Origin: an uncultured archaeon
GTDB lineage: Archaea > Hadarchaeota > Hadarchaeia > Hadarchaeales > Hadarchaeaceae
Reading direction: 5' to 3'
Length of the DNA stretch: 64,000 nucleotides
Assembly (NCBI GenBank): GCA_937921735.1
Contig: CAKZTQ010000032.1
Location: forward strand, 32,169 to 96,168
This document shows positions 26,442 to 35,442 of the stretch, piece after piece. The notes under the pieces are model-generated. The model saw nothing but the letters and a program-made list of their open reading frames with translations. It was not told the DNA's origin and did no database searches. The number at the start of each line of letters is the position of its first letter. The first letter of the stretch is position 1. Made by a program: the position numbers and the translations under genes.

Positions 26442-27332
26442 ATGCGCATGAGTTTGCCGTTCCTCTACATGCGGCCGCGGCAAATGATCGCCATACCCGC
26501 GATCCTTTCCGTCATCTTCTTGATCGCAATTTTGATTCGTGGGGTTCCCATTGGCATGGAGTTCACCGGTGGCACGTTGGTCAGGATTCGCGGGCTTGAT
26601 GATCGGCCCGACCTTTCGATGGTCGAGCCTGCGGTTGAGAATTTTTTAGGCTCGAAGATATATCTCAAGATAACTGAGGACCGCACCCGTCAAACTGGAA
26701 GGTTTGGATTGGACTTGGAGACCAGCAAGGTGTTGAGCGAGGAGGAAAAGGTCGAGCTTCAGAAGTTTTTGGAGAAGAAATTTGGCATAACGGGGAACTA
26801 CGGCGCGGAATGGTTTGGTTCTATACTCACGGGCATCTATCGAGAGCAAGCGCGTCGGGCGATAATTGCTGCGATCATCGCGATGGCCATCATCATCTTC
26901 ATCGCGTTTAGGCGCAAGGTGGTGGTCGGTGCCATCCTCCTTTGCCTAGGCCTTGACATGCTCGGGACACTTGGATGCATGGCGATATTTGGAGTTCCCC
27001 TCACCTTGGCATCGATCGCTGGACTCCTGATGCTCATAGGTTATGCCGTCGATACCAATATCCTGCTGTCGGTTCAAACCGTGAAGCGCTTGGGAGGTGA
27101 GGTAAGGGAACGGATCCTCACCGCCATGAAAACTGGGCTGATGATGAGCGGCACCACAGCGCTGGCGATGATCATCATTAATGTCATCACCGTTGCTCCG
27201 GCCCTCTACCAGCTCTCCGCGGTTCTTATATTCGGTATCTTGGTCGACATCGTCAACACTTGGTTCTTGAACGCAGGGATTTTGTTGTGGCATTCAAGCC
27301 GAATTAAGGAGGAGTTCTATGTCAGCGAGTAG
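26442..27332 (+). CDS. secF: Protein-export membrane protein SecF
   Basis: Part of the SecDF complex that helps pull exported proteins through the Sec channel using the ion gradient. Six transmembrane helices are predicted, with a large external loop between helices 1 and 2 (about residues 40-125). The helix 4 segment IGYAVDTNILLSVQ carries the aspartate family signature. The order secF then secD, overlapping by 14 bases, is the archaeal arrangement. Confidence 0.94.
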   Translation: MRMSLPFLYMRPRQMIAIPAILSVIFLIAILIRGVPIGMEFTGGTLVRIRGLDDRPDLSMVEPAVENFLGSKIYLKITEDRTRQTGRFGLDLETSKVLSEEEKVELQKFLEKKFGITGNYGAEWFGSILTGIYREQARRAIIAAIIAMAIIIFIAFRRKVVVGAILLCLGLDMLGTLGCMAIFGVPLTLASIAGLLMLIGYAVDTNILLSVQTVKRLGGEVRERILTAMKTGLMMSGTTALAMIIINVITVAPALYQLSAVLIFGILVDIVNTWFLNAGILLWHSSRIKEEFYVSE

Positions 27333-29052
27333 GGACTGGCACATTTGGTTGCTCGTGCTCGTTACATTGTTTTCGGCGATGTTGCTCATAAGGCCGGGTA
27401 TAAAATACGGGGTAGACATCGCCGGCGGATCTAGGATAACTTTGCGGTTGGAGGCATCTCACGTTACCATCAAAATAGAGGATTTGTCCAAGTTGGACAA
27501 CCTCGTCAGAACGCTCGAGGACAACTTGCTTTCGACGGTCAAGGTAGTGGCCTACAACGAAAACGTAAAACAGATCACGCTGGAAGTGGGCAGGGCTGTG
27601 ACCGAGGACATGATATCAGGCATCATCGACAACCTTGGACAGCTCGTTGGGCTCGAGGAAAATAAGGTCAGCGATGAAACACGCGACGAGATCATGCATA
27701 TACTTCAAGCTAGGGTGGATCCGTACGGTACAATTGGGGCCCAGTTCAAGCCGCTCGGGATGAACTTCATCCTTTTTGAAATATCAGGCATCGAGCCAGA
27801 AAGGGCCAAGGAACTGCTCGGGAGGCAAGGCATGCTGGAGGCGTTCGTGGACAACACGCTCGTCTTGAGGGGGGGAGACATCTTGCGCGTGGGCCTGATC
27901 AGGATCGAGCTAGAAGCTGGAGGATATAAGTACCATGTCCCGTTTGAGATTTCGGAGGATGGCGCTCGGAGATTCGCGCAAGCATCCGTTGGAAAGGCCG
28001 GCCATTGCTTGGCGATTTACTTAGATCGTCCGGACGATGCAGTTTTGATCTTTAATAGACAGCTCTTGGGAGAGCTGGAGGCCTTTACCTACGACGAGAA
28101 CTTGAGGGTATTCATCCACCGCACCGGCGGATTTCCGGTCATGGTCCCTGCGGCGGCAGTGACTCCAGGGTCGCTGGAGGTAGAGGTTCTAGAATTTCTG
28201 CAGAAACAGCGCGAGTCCGCGATTCGGGCGATTTTTTTGGGTGAAGAAAAGGACTTTTCTCCAGTGATTGTTGATAAAATAAGGGAGCTTTTTTCGATCG
28301 TTGAGAGCATACCGAGACCCGCGGATCAAATAGCAGACGAATGGGTGCGCCGAGCCTGTGGATTAGAATCTTGGCCACAAATTCAAGCGGATATCGCCGG
28401 AAAAGCGGTGACGAACGTCGAGATAACCGGCGTTCGAAGTTCTAGGGATGATGCGGAAAGGGACGCGAGGGATCTGCAAATATTGTTGTCTCAAAGATTG
28501 CCAGTAAAAATCTCGTTTGAAGGGGAGACGGCGATCGAACCGAGACTAGGCGCCGAAATAAAGGGCGAGGCCATGAGGGCTGCGGTGGGGGCGATCGTCG
28601 GCATTTGGGCGATGCTTTACATCCGCTATAGACGCCTTAGGATCGCTGTAGCCATCGTCGGAACGATGCTGTGTGAAGTGATTATTACGTTGGGGCTGGC
28701 TTCCGCGATTCGCTGGACGATTGGTTTGCCGGAGATAGGTGGGTTGATCGCGGTCATAGGCAGCGGCGTCGATCATCAAATAGTCATCACCGATGAAATC
28801 TTGAGAGGAGTGGCACCTCAGGCGAAAAAGGTGAGCATCAGAGGTCGGATCGGTAGGGCCTTCTCGGTGATTTTTGCTGCAGCTGCGACGACCATCGCGG
28901 CGATGGTATGCTTGGCATCGCTCGGCTTTGGTGTGATGAGGGGCTTCGCTCTGGTAACGATCATCGGCGTGTTATCTGCGGTTCTAGTCACCCGCCCGGC
29001 TTATGCTAGACTGATCAGCGCATCGTTGGCGAAGGAACTTAGCGAGGGTTAG
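27319..29052 (+). CDS. secD: Protein-export membrane protein SecD
   Basis: Partner of SecF. One N-terminal transmembrane helix, a large external domain (about residues 30-410, with the conserved ILQARVDPYGTIGAQ segment), and five C-terminal helices including IAVIGSGVDHQIVITDE, the proton-path signature. Length 577 is normal for archaea. It overlaps the secF stop. It converges on the small membrane gene at 29049. Confidence 0.94.
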   Translation: MSASRDWHIWLLVLVTLFSAMLLIRPGIKYGVDIAGGSRITLRLEASHVTIKIEDLSKLDNLVRTLEDNLLSTVKVVAYNENVKQITLEVGRAVTEDMISGIIDNLGQLVGLEENKVSDETRDEIMHILQARVDPYGTIGAQFKPLGMNFILFEISGIEPERAKELLGRQGMLEAFVDNTLVLRGGDILRVGLIRIELEAGGYKYHVPFEISEDGARRFAQASVGKAGHCLAIYLDRPDDAVLIFNRQLLGELEAFTYDENLRVFIHRTGGFPVMVPAAAVTPGSLEVEVLEFLQKQRESAIRAIFLGEEKDFSPVIVDKIRELFSIVESIPRPADQIADEWVRRACGLESWPQIQADIAGKAVTNVEITGVRSSRDDAERDARDLQILLSQRLPVKISFEGETAIEPRLGAEIKGEAMRAAVGAIVGIWAMLYIRYRRLRIAVAIVGTMLCEVIITLGLASAIRWTIGLPEIGGLIAVIGSGVDHQIVITDEILRGVAPQAKKVSIRGRIGRAFSVIFAAAATTIAAMVCLASLGFGVMRGFALVTIIGVLSAVLVTRPAYARLISASLAKELSEG

Positions 29053-29339
29053 CTGCTTAAAATTAGGCCCGCCGATATGGCTGCGAATGTCGCCATGGCC
29101 GCTACGAGGCATAAAAACTTCCTTCCTATCCCGAGTAAATCTAACACCGGTTTTGAGGTCGCATAAACTGCCGCCGCGCAGATGAAATAGAACCAAAGGA
29201 CCACTGCGGATACCATCAACAATGGAAATTTCAACAGGAGTAAGATGAATGCGATGAAGCCAGCTGCGCACGCCGCTAAAGCTAGTGGGTAGAAAAGGAC
29301 CAACAGTAGGACTCTCTCCCTAGTAGTCATGTCCGTCAC
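29049..29339 (-). CDS. Hypothetical small membrane protein
   Basis: A 96-residue protein with about three hydrophobic helices (residues 10-32, 35-60 and 72-94) and few charged residues. No family recognised. It overlaps the DUF61 gene's stop by four bases and is the last gene of the minus-strand run that starts with the ATPase genes, so it is probably co-transcribed with them. Reality is supported by coupling and composition only. Confidence 0.55.
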   Translation of the reverse strand: MTDMTTRERVLLLVLFYPLALAACAAGFIAFILLLLKFPLLMVSAVVLWFYFICAAAVYATSKPVLDLLGIGRKFLCLVAAMATFAAISAGLILSS

Positions 29340-29731
29340 ACCATGAAGAAGTATTGGGTCACCGTCGGAAGCTTTCTTCTAAGGGAGGCTATCTCCGGGA
29401 GGTATACGAGAAGTTCTCCACCAGCACATTTTTTCCCCAATAGTTGGCTCACCACCTTCGCTTCAACTTCTCCAGTTATCTTTGCCGTCCCCCTGCCAAG
29501 CTTTGGATCGAAAGATACCAAAATAGGGAGAAACAGGCTATCCCATTCGCTTTCAGGTAAAATGCTTGCTAGCAGTTCAAGCTCGTCACGTTCGAACTCG
29601 TGGACCGATCCGTTTCTGCCGACGACTTGCGGTTTTTTTGACTTCAGGGCCTCGCTCAGCGAGATCCGCTTCATCGGGAGGTGGGCATTTAGCTTGGCCA
29701 GCTCCCGCTCGATCCAGCGCTCAGAGTTCAT
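29336..29731 (-). CDS. UPF0216/DUF61-family protein
   Basis: A 131-residue conserved archaeal protein. Family hallmarks are LNAHLPMKRISLSEAL, GRNGSVHEFERDELELLASILPE and the closing IFL-like strand. Function is unknown in all archaea. It overlaps the atpD stop by four bases, so it is translationally coupled to the ATPase operon. Confidence 0.85.
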   Translation of the reverse strand: MNSERWIERELAKLNAHLPMKRISLSEALKSKKPQVVGRNGSVHEFERDELELLASILPESEWDSLFLPILVSFDPKLGRGTAKITGEVEAKVVSQLLGKKCAGGELLVYLPEIASLRRKLPTVTQYFFMV

Positions 29732-30366
29732 ATCCTCGCCTCGAGCATCGCTTTGATCCGTTTGAGGCGCGAGAAGTTTTCCCTTTCCATCTCACCCAGT
29801 CTCATTGTTATGAATTTTATTGTCGCTTCCAGGCGGGGGATTATTATATACTCCAGCGCGTTGGCCCTTCGCTTCGTCTTCTCCAGTTCCCTAGCTATCG
29901 CTCGAGCAGACTCCTCAAGTTCGGCCAATTCGACTAGGAGCTCGAGGGTTTTTTCGAACTCCCTCGCCGCATCGTCTAAGGCGGAGGATGTGAAGTGAAT
30001 GCTATAACCCCTTTCCAAAACCGTGCGCTCTACTCTTTCGATCCTCAAGGCCGGGGTCATGATCCCCATTATATAGCGAGTGGACGCATCCAACTGGATC
30101 TCCCGTCTAGCCTCCCGAGAGGCTTGCTGAGTTTCGATCGTGCCGACGACGGCGAGGCAAACGGATAGCGCCCGATGGGCAGCGGATAATTGCCGCAGGG
30201 CATTCGTCCTCGCCTGTTTTACCCTTTTGAGCACCTCAAAGAACTCGATGATGAGGGCATCCATTTTTTCGGTGAGTAAGTCATGTCCCCTCTGCGCCAA
30301 GCTGATTCTCCTCCTCAGTTTTATGAGTTCCATCCTAGTTGGGGAGATCGCCATTGGTGCGGCCAT
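29728..30366 (-). CDS. atpD: A-type ATP synthase subunit D
   Basis: Central-shaft subunit that turns inside the A3B3 head. Long N- and C-terminal helices (about residues 10-75 and 130-205) form the coiled coil, with the family opening SPTRMELIKLRRR. The ATG at 30366 follows a GGGAGGT ribosome-binding site and starts just after the atpF stop; a longer frame reaches back to 30381. Normally atpD follows atpB, but here A and B sit on the other strand. Confidence 0.93.
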   Translation of the reverse strand: MAAPMAISPTRMELIKLRRRISLAQRGHDLLTEKMDALIIEFFEVLKRVKQARTNALRQLSAAHRALSVCLAVVGTIETQQASREARREIQLDASTRYIMGIMTPALRIERVERTVLERGYSIHFTSSALDDAAREFEKTLELLVELAELEESARAIARELEKTKRRANALEYIIIPRLEATIKFITMRLGEMERENFSRLKRIKAMLEARI

Positions 30367-30367
30367 T

Positions 30368-30706
30368 TTAACCTCCCCCAACTTTTTCTGTCACCCTCGC
30401 CCCGACGGCACGTTTAATAAGTTCATATAACTCATCCACCGCCGGTACATAGCCGGTCTTATCAGGTATCGCGAGCACCACCGGAAGAACCCCTTTGGCC
30501 CTCATCAACAGCTTGAACTCTTCTCCCAAATCATCGATGGTCCGATGAGTGATCAACAATAGCCCCATATCCTTCTCCATCAAAAAACTCTTGAGTTTGG
30601 ATAGGGTTTCCTCCTTGCTTACGTGTATGTGGGTATGCCGCACGCCGGCAAGCGCAAAGCCGGTCACCGTGTCAGCGTCGCCGATCACCGCGATTTTATA
30701 GCTCAA
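30368..30706 (-). CDS. atpF: A-type ATP synthase subunit F
   Basis: Small (112 residue) Rossmann-like subunit that binds the central shaft. The opening IAVIGDADTVTGFALAGV and the mid-protein VLPVVLAIPDKTG are family signatures. It overlaps the atpC stop by 11 bases and is followed two bases later by atpD. Confidence 0.93.
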   Translation of the reverse strand: MSYKIAVIGDADTVTGFALAGVRHTHIHVSKEETLSKLKSFLMEKDMGLLLITHRTIDDLGEEFKLLMRAKGVLPVVLAIPDKTGYVPAVDELYELIKRAVGARVTEKVGGG

Positions 30707-31835
30707 TTTTAGGCACCCTCACCAGCAATTCCTTAATCCTCTCCGGCTCGACTCCATCCACCTTAAGTCTAATGATTGTACGTAGGTTCTTGATCTCCGT
30801 TTCCTTCATGTAAATGTAGGAGAGCACAGGGGCTAAGCTGAGCAATTTTACTATTGACATCCATTTGCATATCCTCAGCAGCCCTTCGTCCAGCGATTTT
30901 TCCATCGCCAAAAGTGAGCCAGTGGATTCGAAGTGGGGCATGGCTCCTGTAAGGATGGGGCCATAACTGGTGTGCGATACCGCCTCAACAGATGCTGACA
31001 CATCCTCAGCGAGGATCATGGACCTCAGCACCTCCTCCGATAGCTCGTGCGACGGCCTGATCACGAATTTATCTATTTCATCTGGCGGTACCCCTTCTTT
31101 TTTGAGCCGTAATATCAGCTTAATATTCACCGCGTCTATCTCGTAGCCGATCACCGCCTTCAGGATTTGGCGCTGGCGTTTCGCCTTCAACACCTCTGCC
31201 CACAAACTCGAATAATAATGCTTGTCCAAGGCGGAGGTCAGGGCGATCAACCCCAACTTCTCATAGGCCTGAAGGGCTTTAGAAGCGGCTTCGAAGTACT
31301 CGGTGCCCTCCAAATACTTGAGGAATTCCTCGAGACCCTCTGCGGCGGCCAGCAGCTCGAGCCTATGGAGGGGGAGAGTCGGAGATGGTATGAGGTCCTT
31401 CATCCTCTCCTCTTTCGGAAGCTTATCGTGGATCGCGGCGAGTAGGACCTTGAGGTTCCAAAGATCTATTCGCTGGATCAACTTGGCGATCACCCCTCTC
31501 CCCTCTCTCGGTACCATCTGGAGGAGCTCCCGATAGCGCTCGCTGACGCTCATCTTCAGGGCCCGTTCGATCGCGATGACGTCGATCCTTTCGGACCTCG
31601 GAATATCCTTGAGGTATGGGCCATAATCGGTATCGTCTAAGCCGGCTAGAATATTGACGACCTTGGCCGCATCCGCGAACTCAAGGAGGCGGGACTCAGG
31701 GATGGACCTTGCCTCCCAAGCACTGATCTTCGCGCTGCAGTAAACGTATGGCGTCGTGCGTTTGGCGTGGGCGATGATCAAGACTAAAAAAATCCCCATG
31801 AGCGCGAATACCAGCATCAAAGCCAGATCACTCAT
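30696..31835 (-). CDS. atpC: A-type ATP synthase subunit C
   Basis: Funnel-shaped subunit that couples the central shaft to the c-ring. The helical repeats (YVYCSAKISAWEARSIPESRLLEFADA and the later DAVNIKLILRLKKEG) fit AtpC/V-type d subunit. An N-terminal hydrophobic helix (about residues 3-22) precedes the usual start of the domain, so the protein looks membrane-tethered. It overlaps atpE by four bases. Confidence 0.92.
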   Translation of the reverse strand: MSDLALMLVFALMGIFLVLIIAHAKRTTPYVYCSAKISAWEARSIPESRLLEFADAAKVVNILAGLDDTDYGPYLKDIPRSERIDVIAIERALKMSVSERYRELLQMVPREGRGVIAKLIQRIDLWNLKVLLAAIHDKLPKEERMKDLIPSPTLPLHRLELLAAAEGLEEFLKYLEGTEYFEAASKALQAYEKLGLIALTSALDKHYYSSLWAEVLKAKRQRQILKAVIGYEIDAVNIKLILRLKKEGVPPDEIDKFVIRPSHELSEEVLRSMILAEDVSASVEAVSHTSYGPILTGAMPHFESTGSLLAMEKSLDEGLLRICKWMSIVKLLSLAPVLSYIYMKETEIKNLRTIIRLKVDGVEPERIKELLVRVPKIEL

Positions 31836-32452
31836 GTGGACCCTTCGAAAAGTACCTTTGCTACTTTTATTCGGAGAGCTTCGAACTCTCTCTTCATCCT
31901 AGTCTCGAGGGTATCGTCGATTTCCATCTTACCATCCGGCGTTCCAACCCTCACCCCGCCCATCGTCTGAATTGGCTCGCCCAGCGATACGCTTGTGAGC
32001 TCTCCCACAGCCCGAATAATTTCACCCATGTGCCTTTCGAGGAGCTCGAGATCCCTTTTGTTAGCACGGATGATTACCTTATCCGAATTGAGTTTTTTGC
32101 ACGCCTCGGCCGCGATGCGGATGAGGTCCTTTTTGTACCTCTCGGAAGACGCGTATTTCGCGAGTCTCTCCTTCGCTTGCTCGAACACCTCGTTTACCAG
32201 TTCTTCTCTCTTCCGTAGGATCTCCTTCTTTGCTTTCAACCTACCCTCCGCGAGCATCGCCCTGTAAAGTTGTTCGCCTCTCGCCCTCGCTTCTCTCATC
32301 TCTCGTTCTATTTCCTCCCTCGCGGCGAGGCGGGCCCTGTTCAGGATAGATCTCGCCTCGTTCTGCGCGGCCTCCATGAGCTGAGCTGTTTTTTCTCTAG
32401 CCTCTTTGAGTATCTCATCTACTATCAATTGTGCACCTTCTTCGCCCTGCAA
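31832..32452 (-). CDS. atpE: A-type ATP synthase subunit E
   Basis: Peripheral-stalk subunit. A long N-terminal alpha-helical coiled coil (about residues 5-95, rich in A, E, R and K) is followed by the globular head-binding domain with GGVRVGTPDGKMEIDDTLETRM. Pairs with subunit H. Length 206 is typical. Confidence 0.93.
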   Translation of the reverse strand: MQGEEGAQLIVDEILKEAREKTAQLMEAAQNEARSILNRARLAAREEIEREMREARARGEQLYRAMLAEGRLKAKKEILRKREELVNEVFEQAKERLAKYASSERYKKDLIRIAAEACKKLNSDKVIIRANKRDLELLERHMGEIIRAVGELTSVSLGEPIQTMGGVRVGTPDGKMEIDDTLETRMKREFEALRIKVAKVLFEGST

Positions 32453-32464
32453 CTTTTCGACCCC

Positions 32465-32932
32465 TTACCATACGCCGATGCTTATCAGCAGCAGGAACGT
32501 CGCTAGAAAGCCCAAAATGGCGTAAGTCTCGACCATCACCGTGTACATGACACACTTCCCGAATACTTCCGGCTTTTTAGCAATTGCCGACACGCCAGCC
32601 GTGGCTGCCAACCCCTGCGCATAGGACGTGAATCCTTGGAAGATCACCGGAACAGCCGCCGCCAGCACCGCTAGGCCACTTATGCCAGGTCTGAGCTCTC
32701 CGCCCAGTAAACCCGTTCCAATTATTATCAACATCGCCGCGATGAAACCATAGAAGCCTTGGGTCCCCGGGAGTACCTCTAGCACGAAAGCCTTGGAGAA
32801 CTTCGTCGGATCCTCGCTCGTCACGCCAGCCGCTGCAACGCCCGTCATCCCGACCCCAATCGCCGCGAATATTCCCGGGATGCCAACCGCTAACCCTGCC
32901 GCCAATGCAACCCAAGCAATGTCGGCTACCAT
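32465..32932 (-). CDS. atpK: A-type ATP synthase proteolipid subunit K (c-ring), sodium-type
   Basis: Four-helix proteolipid made of two fused hairpins. The ion-binding carboxylate is E135 (VMVETYAILGF) in the second hairpin only; the first has L54, T57, Q58 and Y61 in LPGTQGFYGF. These, with Q106 in AQG, match the sodium ligands of the Enterococcus hirae NtpK ring (L61, T64, Q65, Y68, Q110, E139). One carboxylate per four helices and this ligand set suggest sodium coupling. That is inference from residue conservation. Confidence 0.93.
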   Translation of the reverse strand: MVADIAWVALAAGLAVGIPGIFAAIGVGMTGVAAAGVTSEDPTKFSKAFVLEVLPGTQGFYGFIAAMLIIIGTGLLGGELRPGISGLAVLAAAVPVIFQGFTSYAQGLAATAGVSAIAKKPEVFGKCVMYTVMVETYAILGFLATFLLLISIGVW

Positions 32933-34989
32933 TTATTCACCCCTTTTAATTTGGTGAAAGTCCTTTTAGCTTTAAAGGGAGAGAACTTCAAGCCCCCGGC
33001 CTCGTAAAATTTGCCAAAGAATTCAGCGAAGTGAAGCCTCATGCTATGAATGAACCCTCCCAAGCTATTGATAAATATGTTAAAACTGTGTCCAACGATG
33101 AACAAAAACGCTAGGATGGCGATCAACGGGATAGCAACAATCGCCGTGAGCACGGAAAGTTCGGAAGGAAACATTGTTTGGTAAATGAATTTGATGATGT
33201 AATTTATTAGGAATGCTATAACACCTGTCGCTAGTCCCAACGCCATAAGTCTCGAATAGGAGACCACATCGGCCACCATTCCTATTATGCCGTAAATAAC
33301 ATTCATCGAGCCGCCGATCCTCTGTGAGATTCCCTCCTTCGTCAGGATTTCTCCGGCAATCCCAATCCCGAGACCTGAATAAAAGAAGGCACGGAAAGCC
33401 AGGACAATGGATTGAGTTGGCACGAATGGATTAAACGCGTCAAATAAACCCATTTTCGGAAAGGTAAAGTCTATGCCAAGCGATGTCATGCTCATGCCGA
33501 GGACGCAGAAGGCTAGACCGAAGAACCCAACGATGATTAACGTTCGAGAAATCCGGATAAATATCAAGCTCCTCCAATTCCGCCTAAATATATCTTTGAG
33601 GCCACCAGCTAGGCCGAACGCGATGAGGAGGTGAAGGACGCCTATGAGCAGCGCCAGCTTCAGCAACGGCAGCGGGTCCTCGATCGGGTTGGTCCAATGT
33701 GCCCTGAAAAATGGATGCACGTTTGCTAGGGCGTCTCCAAACCATCCGCCCATGAGGAAGCCGGCCACCACGGTGAACACGGCGCACAGGATCATGATCC
33801 GCTTAAGCTCTAGAGGGAATATCCTCACGATCCAGAAGTTCGAGGCGAGGAATAAAGCCAGCGCTATTCCATAACCCGCGTCTGACAGGCAGATGGCGAA
33901 GAAGATGGCGAAGGTGATCGCCAAAACCGGCGTTGGATCTACCTCATCGTATCTCGGCAAGCCGTACATCTCGGTGATGTACTCGAAGTCCTTGATGCCG
34001 CTCGGGTTCTCAAGCTGGATTGGGGTCCTTTCGATCTCCATTTGTTCGGGCTCGTAGGTCCTAACGACATATCGCCCTTTGGTCGCCGCGGTGAGTGTCG
34101 ATTCGAGTTCACCCATTTTTTTAGCTGGGACCCACCCCTCTACGACGACGGTCGCATCCGTAAAGCCAAATATCGAGTCGCAGCTTAACCTGTCCCTTTG
34201 GATCTCGAGTAGTTCCGCCATGCAGTTAAGCTGGGATGCTTTGGCCCTCGCCAATTTCCTCTTCCTTTTTTCTAGGTCCTCGGCTTGTTTTTGCAGCTCC
34301 TTCAGTTGACCTTCTAGGTTCTTCAGCACCTCACGCGGCAGCCCCTTTAGGGGGGGAAGCTCGATCGGCTCGACCTCATATTTGTACAACACCGGCAGGA
34401 GTTTCTGTTGATCCTTTGTCCTACATATCACCACTAACGTGCGCGTCCTACCTTTTCCTAGCAGGGACATTGCCATCCTTCCCGAGAGGGCATCGCTTGC
34501 CGATTTTAGGAATTCGGATACTTTTTCCGCCGCGATCCTCCCGGTTGCTACGTAGATCTCTTCAGTCGAACGGAGATATTGCAATGGGATCCTAAACTCG
34601 CGGAAGTCCTCAAGCACAGCAATTTGGGAAATCACCTCTTGTTTCTTATCCATCAACCACTTCTCCTTAGCCTTCAGCGCTTCTACTTTAGGCTCGAGCC
34701 CGAGGAGAAGCTCTTTGGCCTGCTTTAGTAACTGCTCATGAGTGAGTTCTCTGACCTCAACCGGGCGACCATAGCTCAAGGTCTCTAAAAATCTTTGTAT
34801 CTCCTTGACCCTAGCCAGCGCGGAGGAGATCTCGTAAAATTTATCGCTCAACATCCTCCTTGCTACCCCGACGTCGGAGACCTCCTTCAGCTGGACTACC
34901 CCTGCCTCATGTAATCTGGATACAACTTCGTCGCGATCGCGCTGGAGGATCACCGCGCGAAACTTTTGCATCTTGGCGGTCCTGAACAT
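32926..34989 (-). CDS. atpI: A-type ATP synthase subunit I (a)
   Basis: Stator and ion-channel subunit: a soluble N-terminal half with coiled coils (about residues 1-345) and a C-terminal membrane half with seven or eight helices. The SYSRLMALGLATGVIA helix carries the essential arginine next to the c-ring. Length 687 is normal. It lies between atpH and atpK, overlapping the latter by seven bases. Confidence 0.95.
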   Translation of the reverse strand: MFRTAKMQKFRAVILQRDRDEVVSRLHEAGVVQLKEVSDVGVARRMLSDKFYEISSALARVKEIQRFLETLSYGRPVEVRELTHEQLLKQAKELLLGLEPKVEALKAKEKWLMDKKQEVISQIAVLEDFREFRIPLQYLRSTEEIYVATGRIAAEKVSEFLKSASDALSGRMAMSLLGKGRTRTLVVICRTKDQQKLLPVLYKYEVEPIELPPLKGLPREVLKNLEGQLKELQKQAEDLEKRKRKLARAKASQLNCMAELLEIQRDRLSCDSIFGFTDATVVVEGWVPAKKMGELESTLTAATKGRYVVRTYEPEQMEIERTPIQLENPSGIKDFEYITEMYGLPRYDEVDPTPVLAITFAIFFAICLSDAGYGIALALFLASNFWIVRIFPLELKRIMILCAVFTVVAGFLMGGWFGDALANVHPFFRAHWTNPIEDPLPLLKLALLIGVLHLLIAFGLAGGLKDIFRRNWRSLIFIRISRTLIIVGFFGLAFCVLGMSMTSLGIDFTFPKMGLFDAFNPFVPTQSIVLAFRAFFYSGLGIGIAGEILTKEGISQRIGGSMNVIYGIIGMVADVVSYSRLMALGLATGVIAFLINYIIKFIYQTMFPSELSVLTAIVAIPLIAILAFLFIVGHSFNIFINSLGGFIHSMRLHFAEFFGKFYEAGGLKFSPFKAKRTFTKLKGVNKW

Positions 34990-34993
34990 CGCC

Positions 34994-35305
34994 TCACCGC
35001 AAGACAGCTTCTAAAATTAGCTTAATCGCATCCTCATATCTCGCCTTGGCCTTCCTCTCCAACGATTGGACCTGCGCTTGAGTCTGCTTGAACAGCCGCT
35101 CGATCTCGGCTTGGGCCCTCGATCTATACTGGTCCATTATCTCTTCAGCCTTGGCCCTCGCCTCGTCCCTCGCCCTCTCCTTTATTTGCTCTGATTCCGA
35201 TCGAGCCGAATCCACGATTTTTCTAGCCCTCGCCTGTGCGTCCTCAATTAACCTCTTGGCCTCCCTTTCGGCCTCGAAAATCGCTTTGAGGCTTTGTTCG
35301 ACCAC
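34994..35305 (-). CDS. atpH: A-type ATP synthase subunit H
   Basis: A 103-residue almost entirely helical, highly charged protein (AEREAKRLIEDAQARARKIV) that pairs with subunit E in the peripheral stalk. GTG start. First gene of the minus-strand ATPase operon; the 137-base gap to atpA on the other strand must hold two divergent promoters. Confidence 0.9.
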   Translation of the reverse strand: MVEQSLKAIFEAEREAKRLIEDAQARARKIVDSARSESEQIKERARDEARAKAEEIMDQYRSRAQAEIERLFKQTQAQVQSLERKAKARYEDAIKLILEAVLR

Positions 35306-35442
35306 CCAAGCGCCCTCCTTTATTGGTTCATTCGGCCCTTTAATGTCGACGGTTCATAAACATTCTGATTTTGCAATCATTTTTTATGGCGGCATGTTCA
35401 TATTCAAAAAAGTAACCATTTCGTCAGAACGAGGGTGTAAGT

